Source of the DNA: Multifurca ochricompacta
Taxonomy: Eukaryota > Basidiomycota > Agaricomycetes > Russulales > Russulaceae
Reading direction: 5' to 3'
Assembly (NCBI GenBank): GCA_022496185.1
Contig: WTXG01000013.1
Span: 124,001 to 188,000 of the forward strand
DNA: 64,000 nucleotides
Shown here: positions 43,452 through 55,802 of the stretch, one piece after another
Layout of the letters: each line of letters starts with the position of its first letter
How positions within the stretch are numbered: position 1 is the stretch's first letter
Program-made: the position numbers and the translations under genes
Notes under the pieces: model-generated
The model's input: the letters and a program-made list of their open reading frames with translations, nothing else
What the model was told of the DNA's origin: nothing
Database searches by the model: none

Positions 43452-45153
43452 AATGGCTTACCACTACCATTCAGACCTGCCACTTCCTACCTCCTCATTT
43501 TCCTTTACCACAACCAACAGTAACGACACCACCACCACTTTCAAGTCCCACTTCTTCACTTGCGCCCAGCGGGGAAACTCAGGTTGTCACAGTCCACACT
43601 GATGCCAAGACGTTTTGCAAATACAAGATGCCGTCGCCGCGCCGCGTGACATTACCATTGTCGTTGCCATCCAAGAAAGGCACCAAGACTGCTGATGCTG
43701 CGGCTGCTGCTGATGTTGAGGCAATCGTCCCAAATCTAGGACCTGGGCCTGGACGTGATCGCGAGTAATGAACAAGAACAGGACAACGACGAATCGGAAG
43801 GCATATACGACGGCGATGGGGATAAGGGTGCCGAGGGCGCGGCTGCGGCCGCTTCTGCGCTTTGCGATGGACATCTTCCAGATCGTCCTAGTTGCTTCCA
43901 CACCATATCCAACACTCACTGCTTGAGTTCTCAAGAGCACGTCAAGATCAGGCTTCGTGAATACCTCCAAAAACAACGGCAGGAGGAACTAGAGGAGAAG
44001 GAGAAGGAGGAGAGGCGACGACAACATCAGTTACAATTACAACAACAGGAAAGACGGGAGCGAGCACTGGGATCTTCCTGGCGGGCGCTTCAAAAGGAAC
44101 TGGGCTACGGTGATGAAGAAGATGAGGAGAAGGAGGAGGATGGTGATGGTGGTGTTGTTGCGGTCGATGAGGGTGATTATGATGGTGGTGATGACGATAA
44201 TGGTGATGTGGATGGGGATGTGGATGTTGTTGCTGACAAGTTTGCGCTCTCTTCGATCGGTCATAACTTTGACGTGCCTCTATTCCTCACCTTGGCGCCT
44301 CCTGACAAGCCTCCTCGAACGGTTATTTGGGGGGCGGTACCATCTGGACCGCCGCCTTCTTCTTCGCCTTCCTGGCCGTCGATGTGGGAATCGAGATGGG
44401 GATCGTCCTCGTCATCCTCGTTGTCATCTTCATCGTTGCCGTTTTCATCGTCGTCATCGTCGAGACCGGCATTGTCGTGGGGTGAATGGCCCTGTCAGTC
44501 CTTCGCGTATTGCATTTCCGTCTTGACGGAGTGGGATGCGTTCGCTATATATGACTTGGACGACACTGCCCATTCTTATTCCAATTCCTGCCGTTTCCCG
44601 ATCCCACCCGTATATGAATGCACGATCGATGGCGTGGCTCACATGTGGCTCCTCGTCCCTTTTCGTCCTAACGTGGAAGGTTCGATGCAGTTGACCAATG
44701 AACAGATGCGATTGGCGGTGGAGTTTTACGATCGTGCTTGCAATTCTTTCTTCTCGTGGGGCGGCGAGAAGATCATCAAACACGACGCCGGTATCACCGA
44801 CGACTTCCACGATGATGGATGATGATGAATATTGGGGAAGGGAAGGTGAGAGGGAGGAGGATGATGAGAGGGAGCCGATATTACTCACGTGCATCGAGGG
44901 GAATGAGGTGGACATCCTCGGGCTCGCCGTGTTGTTACTGGCGCGCCAAATCAACCGGGATATGTTTCAAGTCGGTGACCCATCTTTTTATGGCAGGAAT
45001 TGGGGTGAAAAGCTTGGCCGAGTAGCTTCTACGATGGTATACCGAACTTCTCAGACCATTGATGATGATCCTAATGTGGCCCAAATTTGGAAAGGGTTGA
45101 TGTCGTGGGAGGATATGGATCGCGTGCAGGACGTGCTGCGCATGTGCGCCTAG
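43452..45153 (+). CDS. Hypothetical acidic low-complexity protein
   Basis: Long plus-strand open frames run through 43755-44822 and 44698-45153, with a possible first exon from ATG 43452. The middle is dominated by charged and low-complexity sequence: Glu/Lys/Arg/Gln-rich near 43960-44060 (coiled-coil-like), Asp/Gly/Val-rich near 44110-44240, and poly-Ser near 44350-44470. The C-terminal part is globular-looking (LDDTAHSYSNSCRFPIPPVY, then LAVLLLARQINRDMFQVGD) and ends at a TAG at 45151-45153. The last frame change near 44800-44820 needs an intron or a 1-base correction. I do not recognise the protein; the exon structure is uncertain. Confidence 0.5.
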
Positions 45154-46079
45154 TTAAACTAAATAATAAATAAAGTAAAACTGTTTGATTAGATATATGA
45201 ACTTATCTGTAGCCTTGATAGTCTGAAGTGTAGACGCTTAACTTTTTTTTTATTACATGTGACGAACACACACGCCTGAAGTATCCGGGGATCGCACGGG
45301 AAGCACAAAACAGCATCAAGGGGAGGAAAAGATATTAATTGGGCACTTAATGACGAGGGCTGATCACTGTGATGGCATGAATGCAGACGAGAAAATCCGA
45401 AAACGATCTTAATCAGGTGAGAGAGGAATAGACGACTAACTATCAGCTCGAGCACACAACCAATAACATCAGTTGAAAGCACTTAAACAACACAGCCAAT
45501 CGCAAGTACAAGACAGTTTGGAAAGCGCGAAGAGATTTCACCATTATGAACAGTAGAGCAGCAGTAGAGCATGCGAAACTACCACACAAAGATCATCAGC
45601 CTTAGAAATAAGCTCAATTTTTTCTTTTGGTTGGAGGTGGAGGGAACGAACGAACGGGGGTTTGCTACAGACGGCCCCTCTCTCCTCATTCTGAATTTTG
45701 AGTTTGGTTGCTTAGCAGTAAAATTGGAATCGTCGGAGCGTCCGAGAGCGTCGCAGACGCACTGTGGTGTTGAGATCCTAAGCCACGGAAAAATTCTGGT
45801 TCTAAGGTAGTCCTGCGGAGGTGATGTATAGATAATGTGCTCGGTGCTCGGTATTCGGCGAGCCTTGGAAGGACTTGGCAGGTGACCGACGAGTCACGTG
45901 AATTCTCACGTGGATGCTCACGTGGATGACGACGCAAACTCATCTTATCACCACCATATCGGGGTCTACGGTCACCTGTGTGTACCTGTCTTGTATGCTC
46001 GGGGCAGTGCAAAACACCCGATTTACCTCCTCGTCCCATACGATAATTCTATATCTATATCCTCCCTGTCACAGATATC
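45154..46079. other. Intergenic, upstream of the Goodbye-NLR
   Basis: About 925 bp with no convincing gene. It includes CACGTG boxes in the CACGTGAATTCTCACGTGG region near 45894-45920 and a TATCCTCC pyrimidine stretch just before the NLR start at 46080. These could be promoter elements. Confidence 0.4.
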
Positions 46080-48040
46080 ATGTCCCAGGTTCACGCCCCC
46101 ACTGCACACTTTCAATTTATTTTTGATTCTGCCTTGAAAGCCTACAAGAAGAAGACTAAGAAAGATCTTGTCACACATCCGCTAGCTGCCCAACTGCAGT
46201 CTTGCGACTCTCCCACAGAAGTTCTCGCGATTCTTCAAAGTCAGATACATCAGTTCGATCAATTCCGAGGCAGCCGCGAGAAGTGGGAAAAGTGGCTCAA
46301 CCCGACGGTAAATGTGCTCTATGCATTTTCGGCAACACTTGGTGAAGGCGTTGGCCTAGTAAGTTAGGTAGTCTACGAGTATGATGATCGGGGGTTTGAT
46401 GTATGTTTGACAGGTATTCTCTCCTGCAAAAGTGATATTTGCTGGCATTTGCGTCCTTCTCGTTGTGAGCATCTTCCATTATTCCTTGACAATAACATTT
46501 CTGAGACTGAAGTCTGTTAGGCAGCTAGGGATGTTGGCGCAAGCCAAGAAGCCCTTGTGAACCTCTTTGAACGGATAGAAAGCTTTTTCAAACGCCTTGA
46601 GGCTTATATTGAAGTTCCACCGACCGCAGCAATGACAGATATAATTGTAAAGATTATGGTTGAAGTTCTCGGTATCCTTGCCATTGCGACGAAAGAGATG
46701 AGGCAGGGATCAACTAGTGAGTCCATCTACAGCAATCTATCTCTTATAATTCACGCTCCCTTCAGAGGCGTATCTGAAGAAAGTTGTTGGAAGGACTGAC
46801 ATTGAAGATGCTCTTGGAGGCTTGACAAATTGACTCATGACGAGGTTCTGATGGCAACTGCTCAAGTCCTAAAGCTTGCGCACAGTGTCAATGATAAAGT
46901 GAATATAATAATTGATGGTGCGCAGAGCATTTTTAGCTAATGGGCAAGGAATCCTGAATACACCTGCGAATAGACGGCAAAGAAGCAAAAGCGACCTCAA
47001 AGGAGGTCAAAGTGATCATGCAGCAAACGGAAAATAAGGTAGACGAAGCGAAACGTTCGTAACTTCCTATCTTTATTCTTGTTGGATGCGGATGGTCAAG
47101 AACACTCTCAGGAAACCAATTACAACAGGACCTTCGAAAATGGCTCTCTCCACCCGACCCATCGACAAATCACAACATCGCTCGCGCTTCTCATCACAGT
47201 GGTACCGCATCTTGGTTCTTCCAAGGCAGCATTTTCAAAGAGTGGAAGTCACGTGGTCCCCTTTTGTGGGTCCATGGAAAGCGTATGTTCCGCACACCCT
47301 TGACTGGCCTGCTTCCTCTTATGTTATTGTGTCTTAATAGCGGGCTCTGGGAAGAGCATCTTATGGTTCGTGTTCCCTCGCCTTTTACTTATCGGGAGAC
47401 TCATTTCATGTGCCAGCTCTACGATAATCCAAGACATCGAAGCCATGTGTGAGGCAGGAATAGCCTTCATGGCTTACTTCTACTTCGACTTCAGGGACGC
47501 CAATAAACAAAATCGCCACAACCTTCTTACGTCCCTTCTCACCCAGCTATCCACTCGCTCAAATCATACTTGCGATATACTATCCAACCTTTATTCTTCA
47601 CACAACAATGGCGGGCGACAGCCCAGCGATGATGTCTTGATTCACTGCCTAAAATTGATGCTCTCAATTCCAAACCAAGGCCCAGTCTACATTGTCCTTG
47701 ATGCACTAGACGAATGTCCCAACACGTCTGGCATGCCATCCCCAAGAGAACAGGTCTATGGCAACAGGGACCGGCCAGCTCAGTTGCCGCGACAATGCCG
47801 CGATTTGTAAGCAGCTGAGTGAGAAAGACGACTGAGGACCTCAGAGACTCTATTTTTTTCACTGTTTGTATTGATTTTTGTTTGGAAAGACTGTAAGTTG
47901 TTCTCCTCATATTCAGTGTAGAGAGGGTGATAAAGTAATGGATGGGGGCATTTCTTGAATGGGATGGATTCTTGGGGCTATTTTACAGCCCCTTTAAGTG
48001 TACAATACTTGACAATCTACATGAGGAATCAAGACAGCAG

Positions 48041-48969
48041 TAGTGAATGCCAGGGATAACCCTGGGGTGCCTTCATTGGTACCTGTACTTGTACCCGTAC
48101 CTGCGTATGGGTAAACCTGCGGGTTACCTGTGTAAATGCGTGCAAGTTCTTTACTTGCATTGCGCATTTCAGATATCTGGCCCAGGCCTTCCCAGACCAA
48201 GAAGATACACAATGTGTTCATTTGTGGCTGCTTAAGATCCCTCAATAACTCTTGTTTTATGTTTGGAAGATTAAGATAATTCAATATTCCATTATTATTT
48301 TATTATTCTGGTTTCAACTTTATACAAGTGCAACTAAAATCCACCCCAATATACAGAGATGATTAGATAGGATGTAATAGAACATTGATGAAAAACCTGT
48401 CAGATAACCACACAGAATGCAAAATAAATTGATGGGTGCATAGTTAATGATAGGGGGAACCCCTCTATATTTGTTTTGATACCCAGGTTACCCATAAAAT
48501 GAAACGCGTGCAAGTTCTTTACTTGCGTTGCACATTTCAGACAATTGGCCCGGGCCATCCCAGTCTAGGAGATACGCACTTGGATACAACGTGTTCATTT
48601 ATGACTACTGAAGATCCCTCAAAAAGTGTTGTTTTACATTCAGAAGATTAAATTTATTCTTTATTTACATTATTATTTTATTATTCTGGTTTCATTTCAT
48701 ACAAGTGTGGCTGTCCTAGTCCCTGGATGCACATTTCTACACGTTTAAGTCAACCTTCCTTAATAGGAAGGAGATCAGACAATATGCTGGTCTATGCGAT
48801 GCAATATAGTCGCTGCCCCATGCAGCTTGTAGATACACGCGGGCCTTGTTTCAGTAAAATAAATTGATAATTAGATTATATAATAGTCGCAAGTAGTCTA
48901 GAGTGTATTTTAGATAGTGCCAGACCGGCATAATTGATCACATGTTAATAAAATAGATGCATCATGATT
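48041..48969 (+). mobile_element. hAT-N1 copy A (truncated)
   Basis: It begins with the TIR variant TAGTGAATGCCAGGGATAACC and follows the family sequence to GCATCATGA, where copy B starts at 48970. It lacks one internal repeat block and the right end. It is more diverged than the other copies. Confidence 0.82.
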
Positions 48970-50399
48970 AGTGATTGGCAGGGGTAACCCTGGGGTATCC
49001 TCATTGGTACCCGTACCCGTACCCGTACCCGTCACTACGGGTACGGGTAACCCACGGGTTACCCGCGGGTCACCCATGAAAACGCGTGCAAGTTCTTTAC
49101 TTGCATCACACATTTCAGATACCCGGCCCGGGCCTTCCCGGACCAAGAAGATACACAACGCGTTCATTTGTGGCTGCTTAAGATCCCTCAATGACTCTTA
49201 TTTTATGTTCAGAAGATTAAGATAATTCATTATTCCATTTTTATTTTATTATTCTGCTTTCAATTTTATACAAGCACAACTAAAATACAGCATACAGAGA
49301 TGATTAGATAGGATGTTATAGAACATTGGTGAAAAGCCTGTCAGATAACCACACAGAATGCAAAATAATTTGATGAACACATAGCAATTTGCAGGGGTAA
49401 CCCCTGGATAATTGTTTTGATACCTGGGTTACCCATAAAATGAAATGCGTGCAAGTTCTTTACTTGCATCGCGCATTTCGGACATCCGGCCCGGGACATC
49501 CCGGTCAAGGAGATATGCACTTGGACACAACACGTTCATTTATGGCTACTCAAGATCCCTCAAAAATTCCTGTTTTATGTTCATAAGATTAAGATAATTT
49601 ATTATTCCATTTTTATTTTATTGTTCTGGTTTCAATTTTATACGAGCGTGACTGTTCTTTGCGTTTCTGCGCATTTCGGATAAATGGCCCGGGCCATCCC
49701 GGTCGAGGAGATAAGCACTTGGACACAACGCGTTCATTTATGGCTACTCAAGATCCCTCAAATATTGTTGGTTTATGTTCAGAAGATTGAAATGATCCTT
49801 TATTTACATTATTATTTTATTATTCTGGTTTCATTTCATACAAGCGCGACTGTCCTGGTGTGTTTAAGTCAACCTTCCTTAATAGGAAGGAGGTCAGACC
49901 ACCATGCGATGCAATGTAGTCGCTGCCCCATGCAGCTTGTAGATACACGCGGGCCTTGTTTCAGTAAACTAATTTGATAATTAGATTATATTATAGTCTA
50001 AAGTAGTCTAGAGAGTATTTTAGATAGTGCCAGACCGGCAGAATTGGTCGTGCGTTGATAAAACAGGTGCATCATGATTTTCAAGAAGTGGATCACTGAT
50101 AACACTTTTATTTTACATCGCACCATTTATCTGCTTTGATATTTCATATGATAATACTAGAACATATTTAAAGATACCCTGTAGCATACATCAGATGATA
50201 TCTTGTCCTTTTGGGGCTGCAGATCTGTTTTATCTTGGAAATTCTACTGATCTTGTCAATGCATAATGGGCACCTGTACCCGCCAAACCCACCACACGGG
50301 TATGGGTTTCCACAGGTTGGGAGCTGTATACCTGTACCCGTACCCAGCAAAACACATGGTGCTTACTCGCGCAGGTATGAAAACCCTTGGTGATCTCTA
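48970..50399 (+). mobile_element. hAT-N1 copy B
   Basis: A 1430-bp copy starts TAGTGATTGGCAGGGG and ends in a degenerate GGTGATCTCTA. Subterminal tandem CCCGTACCCGTACCCG lies near 49007-49035. Internal repeats include the hairpin GCAAGTTCTTTACTTGC twice (near 49089 and 49450). The flanks ATCATGAT and ATCACAAG match only in part, so the right end is probably rearranged with copy A. Confidence 0.85.
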
Positions 50400-52562
50400 A
50401 TCACAAGGGTCCTTGATTCAATCCATTGACTCCCCGGCCCTCTAATGGTGGCCCAGGCCATTCTTGCCAAACAATTAATGTGTATTGCTCCTATTCCTAC
50501 TTACTCTTTGGTGTTTTAATCACTAGCTGTTCCATTCCTTTTTTCTGTTCCTAACAAACACACTCAGTTCATCTTACCAACTACTTTAAGTACTATTCAT
50601 TTAGTTTTTTTAATCCGGTTTTCTTAATATGGCCTTGGACACGGCCTGCTCTCCTTTTCATCTGCACAACTTTATTCTACAGCCTCAATGATCATAATCA
50701 TTGTCTTTGTTTTCTGACTGACGAAAAATATTCCAAAGTAAAAAAGAAGAGTTCTCGAGGTCCTTGATTGCCTTTCGCACCCAGCTGCTTACAAATCGCG
50801 GCACAAACCGAGAAAACGAGCTGGCCGGTCCCTGTTGCCATACAGGTCCTTGTCCTCCTCAACGAATTGGTTCAATCTTCTCTCCCAAATCTTCATATAT
50901 GCGTCACCAGTCGCCCAGAGATCGACATTAGATCCACCCTTCAACCTCTGGCATCTTTCCAAGTGTCCCTCCACGACCAAAGTGGACAAAAGAAGGACAT
51001 CATCGAATATGTCAGTTCTGTCGTTCGTTCAGACACAAGAATGCGAAGATGGCGAGAAGATGATAAGAATCTGGTTATTGAGACCCTGTCAGAGAGGGCC
51101 GACGGAATGTAACGCCATCCTCGTTCTGCTACACGGATTGTTCATCTTTCAACAGGTTTCGATGGGTCTTCTGCCAATTGGAGACCCTACGATACTGCCT
51201 CCCGCCAAGTGTTCGCCGTATCCTGGAAGAATTACCTGACAGTCTAGACGAGACATATGAACGAATATTGAATGAGATCAACAAGGCTAACAGAGAACAT
51301 GCTCATCGTCTCTTACAATGTCTCACTGTGGCGACGCGACCACTTCATGTGGATGAACTTGCGGAGGTACTTGCGATCGACTTTAGCGCGACCGAACGAG
51401 GAATTCCGAAGTTAAATTCGGACTGGCGATGGGATGACCAAGAACAAGCAGTGCTTTCGACGTGCTCCAGTTTAATTGCAGTTGTGGATGACAAGGGTCG
51501 CAAGTTGTTCAATTTTCGCACTTTTCGGTGAAGGAATTCCTAATGTCGAGTCGGCTCGGGAGGTCAAGTGGAGACGCGTCGCGGTATCATATTGTTCTGG
51601 AGCCAGCTCATACGATCTTGGCACAAGCTTGCTTGAGCGTTCTACTTCGATTGGACGATCTTGTTGACAGTGAGAGCTTCAAAAATAGCTTTCCCTTGGC
51701 AGGATATGCTGCTCGATACTGGGTTGAGCATGCCCAGTTTGGGAATGTGTCGTCGCTAATAAGTGAAGGGATGGACGATCTCTTTGACATGGACAAGCCA
51801 TATTTTGCAGCATGGCTTCGGTTGCACAACCCAGACCAGAGATGGACCGTTTTCTTTCCCCAGATTCATGAGATAGACCCGTCACAAGATGAAGCGGCTT
51901 CCCTATACTATTCCGCGCTGTGTGGATTCCGTGACCTGTCAGAGCGCCTGATTAGCAAGCATCCACACCATGTGAATGTCAGGTGTGGTCCCTACAAGAC
52001 TCCACTGGTGGCAGCATTGGGACGGCAAAACGTGGAGCTTGCAGAATTACTGTATCAACATGATGCGGATGTGGGTATCCTTGGAATGTTTGACTGGACT
52101 CTCCTGCTTGCGGCATCGATGAAAGGACCCACTCACATTGTCCAGTGGCTACTTGATCGTGGTATGGATGTGAATGGCCCTGATATCAGGGGCTACATCC
52201 CACTGCATATGGCAGCATCCATAGGAGATCTCACGATTGTTCGGACATTAATGGAGCACGGTGGACGAGTCAATGCCCAGTGGGAAAATGGTCTGACTCC
52301 ATTGCAGGTAGCTTCAGAAAATGGTCATCCCAACGTTGCACGGTTTCTATTAGAGCACGGCGCCGACGTGAATGTGCAGGACCAGGAGCTAAAAACTGCA
52401 TTGCATTTGGCAACAGCATACTTCGAGGTCGTTCAGGTACTGCTCGAGTATGGTGCGAATACAACTCTGGAGGATAAGGAGGGAAAAACCCCACTCCAGA
52501 TTGCATTAGAAACACAACGTTATGAGGTTGCGAAATTGCTGTCAGATCACGGTGCTAAGTGA

Positions 52563-54541
52563 GTGTAGAATATGTTGAATTTACCTATCTACTCTACACT
52601 TCCGATTGTTAGTTACCCAAGAGCTGCTTATTTCATCAACCTAGTTCTATACATCATGGATAAGCTACTTTGTTGAGTGCACTGGTAATGTTGAACTGGG
52701 AACAGATCTATTGGAATAGCAGCATCGATACCAGAGATGGCGGCGCGCCTTTCACACACCCCTTTTCCTTGCATTCCTTGTCGATTTGAGCAGCAGCGAG
52801 TTAGATAAGCGCTACCTAGTTTAGTAGCGATAATTCAGTTTAGTTGGTTAAAACTAATAATATTATGTTTACCTAGTTTAGTAGCGATAACTGTGTGATG
52901 TAACGCGTTAACTAAGTAAGGTAAGAGATAAGATAAGTAATACTCACTTCAGTTTAGTTGGTTAAAACTGAAGTGACAACTACACGAAGGGATGTCCTTA
53001 AATACTAAAAGAGTGTGTAATCCTAGTTTGTAGAACAATACTATCTAAGTCCATTGTCCTACAGTCACAAAAGAGAATAAGGAGCGTTTGTGGATTGTCC
53101 TTCATCAATCAGTCAAAGCACGCCACAAGCGTGCATGGCGGTAATGCCACTCGGGTTGATCCGGTGGCTTTGGGTCCGTCTCAACATTCCTTGCCTCGCA
53201 TTTCAATCTGATTGACTTGTAGTTTACATTGTATGATTCTCTGGCCAGATCTTTGGCCTCCAGTTTCAACTTTACTGTCTTATGTCTCCTATATTGACTC
53301 CTATAGTTAAATTGTATAAAAACCCTAGTAGTTTGTCTGAAATCATCATCCAGTTTGATCTTTTCCATCCAACTGCTTGCTTCAACTTGATTCTCATAAA
53401 AGTGAATTTAACAATTGCTTTTACTCTTACTTGCACCTGCTCAGCTCTTAGGTTGATCTTCATGCTATTGCCAACCATACCAGCAAATTCAGCTCATCAT
53501 ACCAGACTAACACCAGTACCCCCTGATTATAGCTTATTCCCTCCACAGCCTGCACCATGCCTGTTCCCACAAAGTTCTGAAATCATCACACCCCATCTGG
53601 AGCCAGTCGTCTACAGCACCTGTTTCCTTCTCCATCTCAATATACACAAACCACCAGATACTAGTGGCTCAGTGATATCCACTGTAAGGGTCTACTTTGT
53701 TCCTTCATATGCACTGGTTCAATTGCTGGTGCCACCGGAACGCCTCGAGAAGCCATGCAGCAAGGAGTCATACAGTTGCTGGAGTGAGACACCCATAAAT
53801 GTGCAGAGAGTAGAGAACTGCTCACAAGACAGACGAAGACAGACAAGATAAACCCCATGATTTTGTAGTGGCTGATGACATCCATCGCTTGGAACTGGCA
53901 ACCGCAAGTGGGACTCGGAGTAGGAGGGGAGGGGAAACCTTCGTCGGGGAAAGATGCCGTCGTGCTCAGCGTTAGGTATGTAAGAAATCAAAGTGTTGTA
54001 TAGTCCCAATGTGACACAGTTTCGTACATCCATATTCATACGTTAATGAGCTGTCGGCATTAGTAGGCTGAGCAAGTTTCTGCTTCATCAGAGCGATCTG
54101 GCGGAATCGGGCAGATCCCGTTAAGGAGAAATGGAAAAAATCAAAAATACTTTCATTCTTAATGCGTGGGAATCGGACTTGGGACGGCATAGCGTGACGT
54201 GAAGGTGTACAGGTAATAAGAGAATGGCAACCGAATTGAAGGAGGGCCGAGACAAAGGCCGGACAATAAAACAATACACGTAATTACACAGTAACTCATT
54301 CCAGCCAAGTACGCGATGTTGGGTAAACACTATGAAACGGTGAAACGTACTATGTCTCAAGGTTCATCATGACTTATCTGCTTCGCTTCTGTTCCGAGAA
54401 AGGACGATAGCGCTGAACCGCCGAAAACTACCTTCTCAACGCGTAAGTGTCGGTCGGTAGGGCTACCGCATTTATAACTGGCTTCTATGCACTTCATCCA
54501 TCCAACTCATCTTGCGCCAGTGATTCCCCACTTCTTTCGAC
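52563..54541. other. Intergenic region with a hairpin and short direct repeats
   Basis: Two copies of ACCTAGTTTAGTAGCGATAA (52815-52834, 52871-52890) and two of TTCAGTTTAGTTGGTTAAAA (near 52833 and 52948). The second lies in a hairpin, CACTTCAGTTT with AAAACTGAAGTG (near 52945-52977). TTAAATACTAAAAGAG near 52995 could be a TATA-type box, so 52790-53100 may be an old LTR. Open frames at 53105-53850 have no recognisable features. 54360-54541 is the likely promoter and 5' leader of the hydrolase gene. Confidence 0.45.
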
Positions 54542-55802
54542 ATGCCTGATGAATTGTCACTCCAGCTCCCTCCATTCAATGGTTCTATTGTCCGCGTCTC
54601 GATCCTCTATGCTGGCCGTATGGAGATACCAACGGCCATGATGCTTCAGCCGCAGATACCCGGACACGACATCGTGGATGCCCCAATCTATAGCTTTCTG
54701 GTTGAGAATGACAAAGTCGGGAAGAAGCTCATGTACGACCTTGGTATGATGAAAGATTGGGAGGAAAGACAGGCCCCACCAAGTGAGCCCCCCTTTCAGG
54801 CCATAGACTTTACCATTCGTTCTCCTTTTTCTTTTCTTTCGTGGGAGGAACACCGTCTTTCCGTACCAGTCGAAATTTGATGTGTAGCTAACTGTGTATT
54901 GTTCAGTCCGTAACCAAATGCAAAGTGCGAACGTGACCGTTGATATTCCCTCCGACGTCGTCGACATCCTGAAGTCCGCTTCGGTCCCACTTTCTTCCAT
55001 CAATTCTATCCTCTGGTCCCATCATCATGCCGACCATACGGGAGATCCGTCCCTCTTTCCGCCGACTACCTCCATCATCGTCGGCCCCGGATTCAAGTCC
55101 AACCGCCAGACATACCCAGGCTATCCTGACAACCCAGACGCTCATACAGTTCAAGATGCCTTCGAAGGTCGTGATCTCATAGAGTTGGACTTCGACGCAT
55201 CCCCCTTGAAAGTGTGTGGATTGCGAGCCATCGATTGGTTCGAGGACGATTCTTTCTACATCCTTGAAGCCCTCGGACACACCAGCGACCACATTATGGC
55301 ACTGGCACGTACTTCTGAAGACAGGTTTTTGCTTCTTGCAGGAGATGCCGCTCATCACGTCGGCGAGTTCCGCCCCACTCCTCTTCTTCCTCTCCCAGAA
55401 TTTATTCGACCATCTCCATTTGGAGCCCCGAGATCGGTCATTGCCTGCCCTGGATCCATCTTTGAACAAATCCACCCATGCTCGCATTCCCATGACAGTG
55501 GTTCCTTCAGAACCACCCCATTTTATGAACCTCTTTCGGTCATCAACTCGGATCCGGCGACTGCTCGAGTAACGCTTGAAGCTCTCAAGGTATTTGACGC
55601 GAGTCCAGATGTGCTCGTCATTCTTGCGCACGACCCTTCTCTTCGCGACATACTCGAGTTCTATCCAGAAGGGGATCTCACAGGCTGGGAAAGGCAGGAT
55701 GGACAGCCTAATAGCAAAGAAGCCGGAACGTGGAGATTTTTGAGGGACTTTGGCACGAAGGATATACAGGAACTAGTAAAGGCGCAACAGAAAACGGAAT
55801 AG
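54542..55802 (+). CDS. Metallo-beta-lactamase-fold hydrolase (lactonase-like)
   Basis: Two exons, 54542-54782 and 54907-55802, join across one GT-AG intron to 1137 nt (378 residues) with no stop before the TAG. The zinc-binding HxHxDH motif is in SHHHADHTGD near residues 117-125. Further ligands are likely in LGHTSDH near 203, LLAGDAAHH near 225 and the late ILAHDPSL. The N terminus (VRVSILYAGRMEIP) has no signal peptide, so it is probably cytosolic. Relatives hydrolyse lactones, thioesters or other small molecules; the substrate cannot be assigned. This and the TPR-NLR are the two host-type genes that read as intact. Confidence 0.9.

Larger units (their letters stand above)
47757..50842. mobile_element. 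Terminal-inverted-repeat DNA element inside the NLR
   Basis: The ends are inverted: TATGGCAACAGGGACCGGCC at 47757 and its exact reverse complement ending at 50842. Similarity continues inward for about 100 bp (GCCGCGATTTGTAAGCAGCT on both sides). CAGGTC flanks both ends (47751-47756 and 50843-50848), and excision would restore the NACHT reading frame between REQ and VLVLLNE codons. Without the nested hAT-N1 copies (48041-50399) about 730 bp remain and no transposase is seen. The superfamily is not determined; a 6-bp duplication excludes Tc1 and typical hAT. Confidence 0.85.
46080..52562 (+). pseudogene. NLR/STAND receptor: Goodbye-like N-domain, NACHT, ankyrin repeats (broken)
   Basis: ATG 46080 opens exons 46080-46358, 46414-46464, 46521-46716 and 46766 onward, all with GT-AG introns. 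The N terminus (FQFIFDSALKAYKKKTKKDL, HPLAAQLQSCDSPTEVLAIL, FERIESFFKRLEAYIEVPP) matches the fungal STAND Goodbye domain. TASWFFQGSIFKEWKSRG precedes a NACHT whose P-loop GKPGSGKS is formed across the intron at about 47280-47337; YIVLDALDE near 47690-47710 is Walker B. The frame is then cut by the insertion 47757-50842, resumes with HICVTSRPEID (sensor), and ends in ankyrin repeats (about 51960-52560). Single-base losses near 46826 and 51505 also break it. Such receptors gate fungal immunity-like responses. Confidence 0.88.

Noticed and set aside
44037..44264. 75-codon minus-strand hydrophobic Ile/Thr-rich frame
   Set aside because: It is antisense to the low-complexity Asp/Val repeat of the plus-strand hypothetical gene.
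48041..50399. Telomere-like ACCCGT repeats
   Set aside because: They are short subterminal repeats of hAT-N1, present near the ends of every copy and not at a chromosome end.
54903..55631. 242-codon minus-strand open frame
   Set aside because: It is the antisense shadow of the metallo-beta-lactamase exon, which has motifs and a clean splice.
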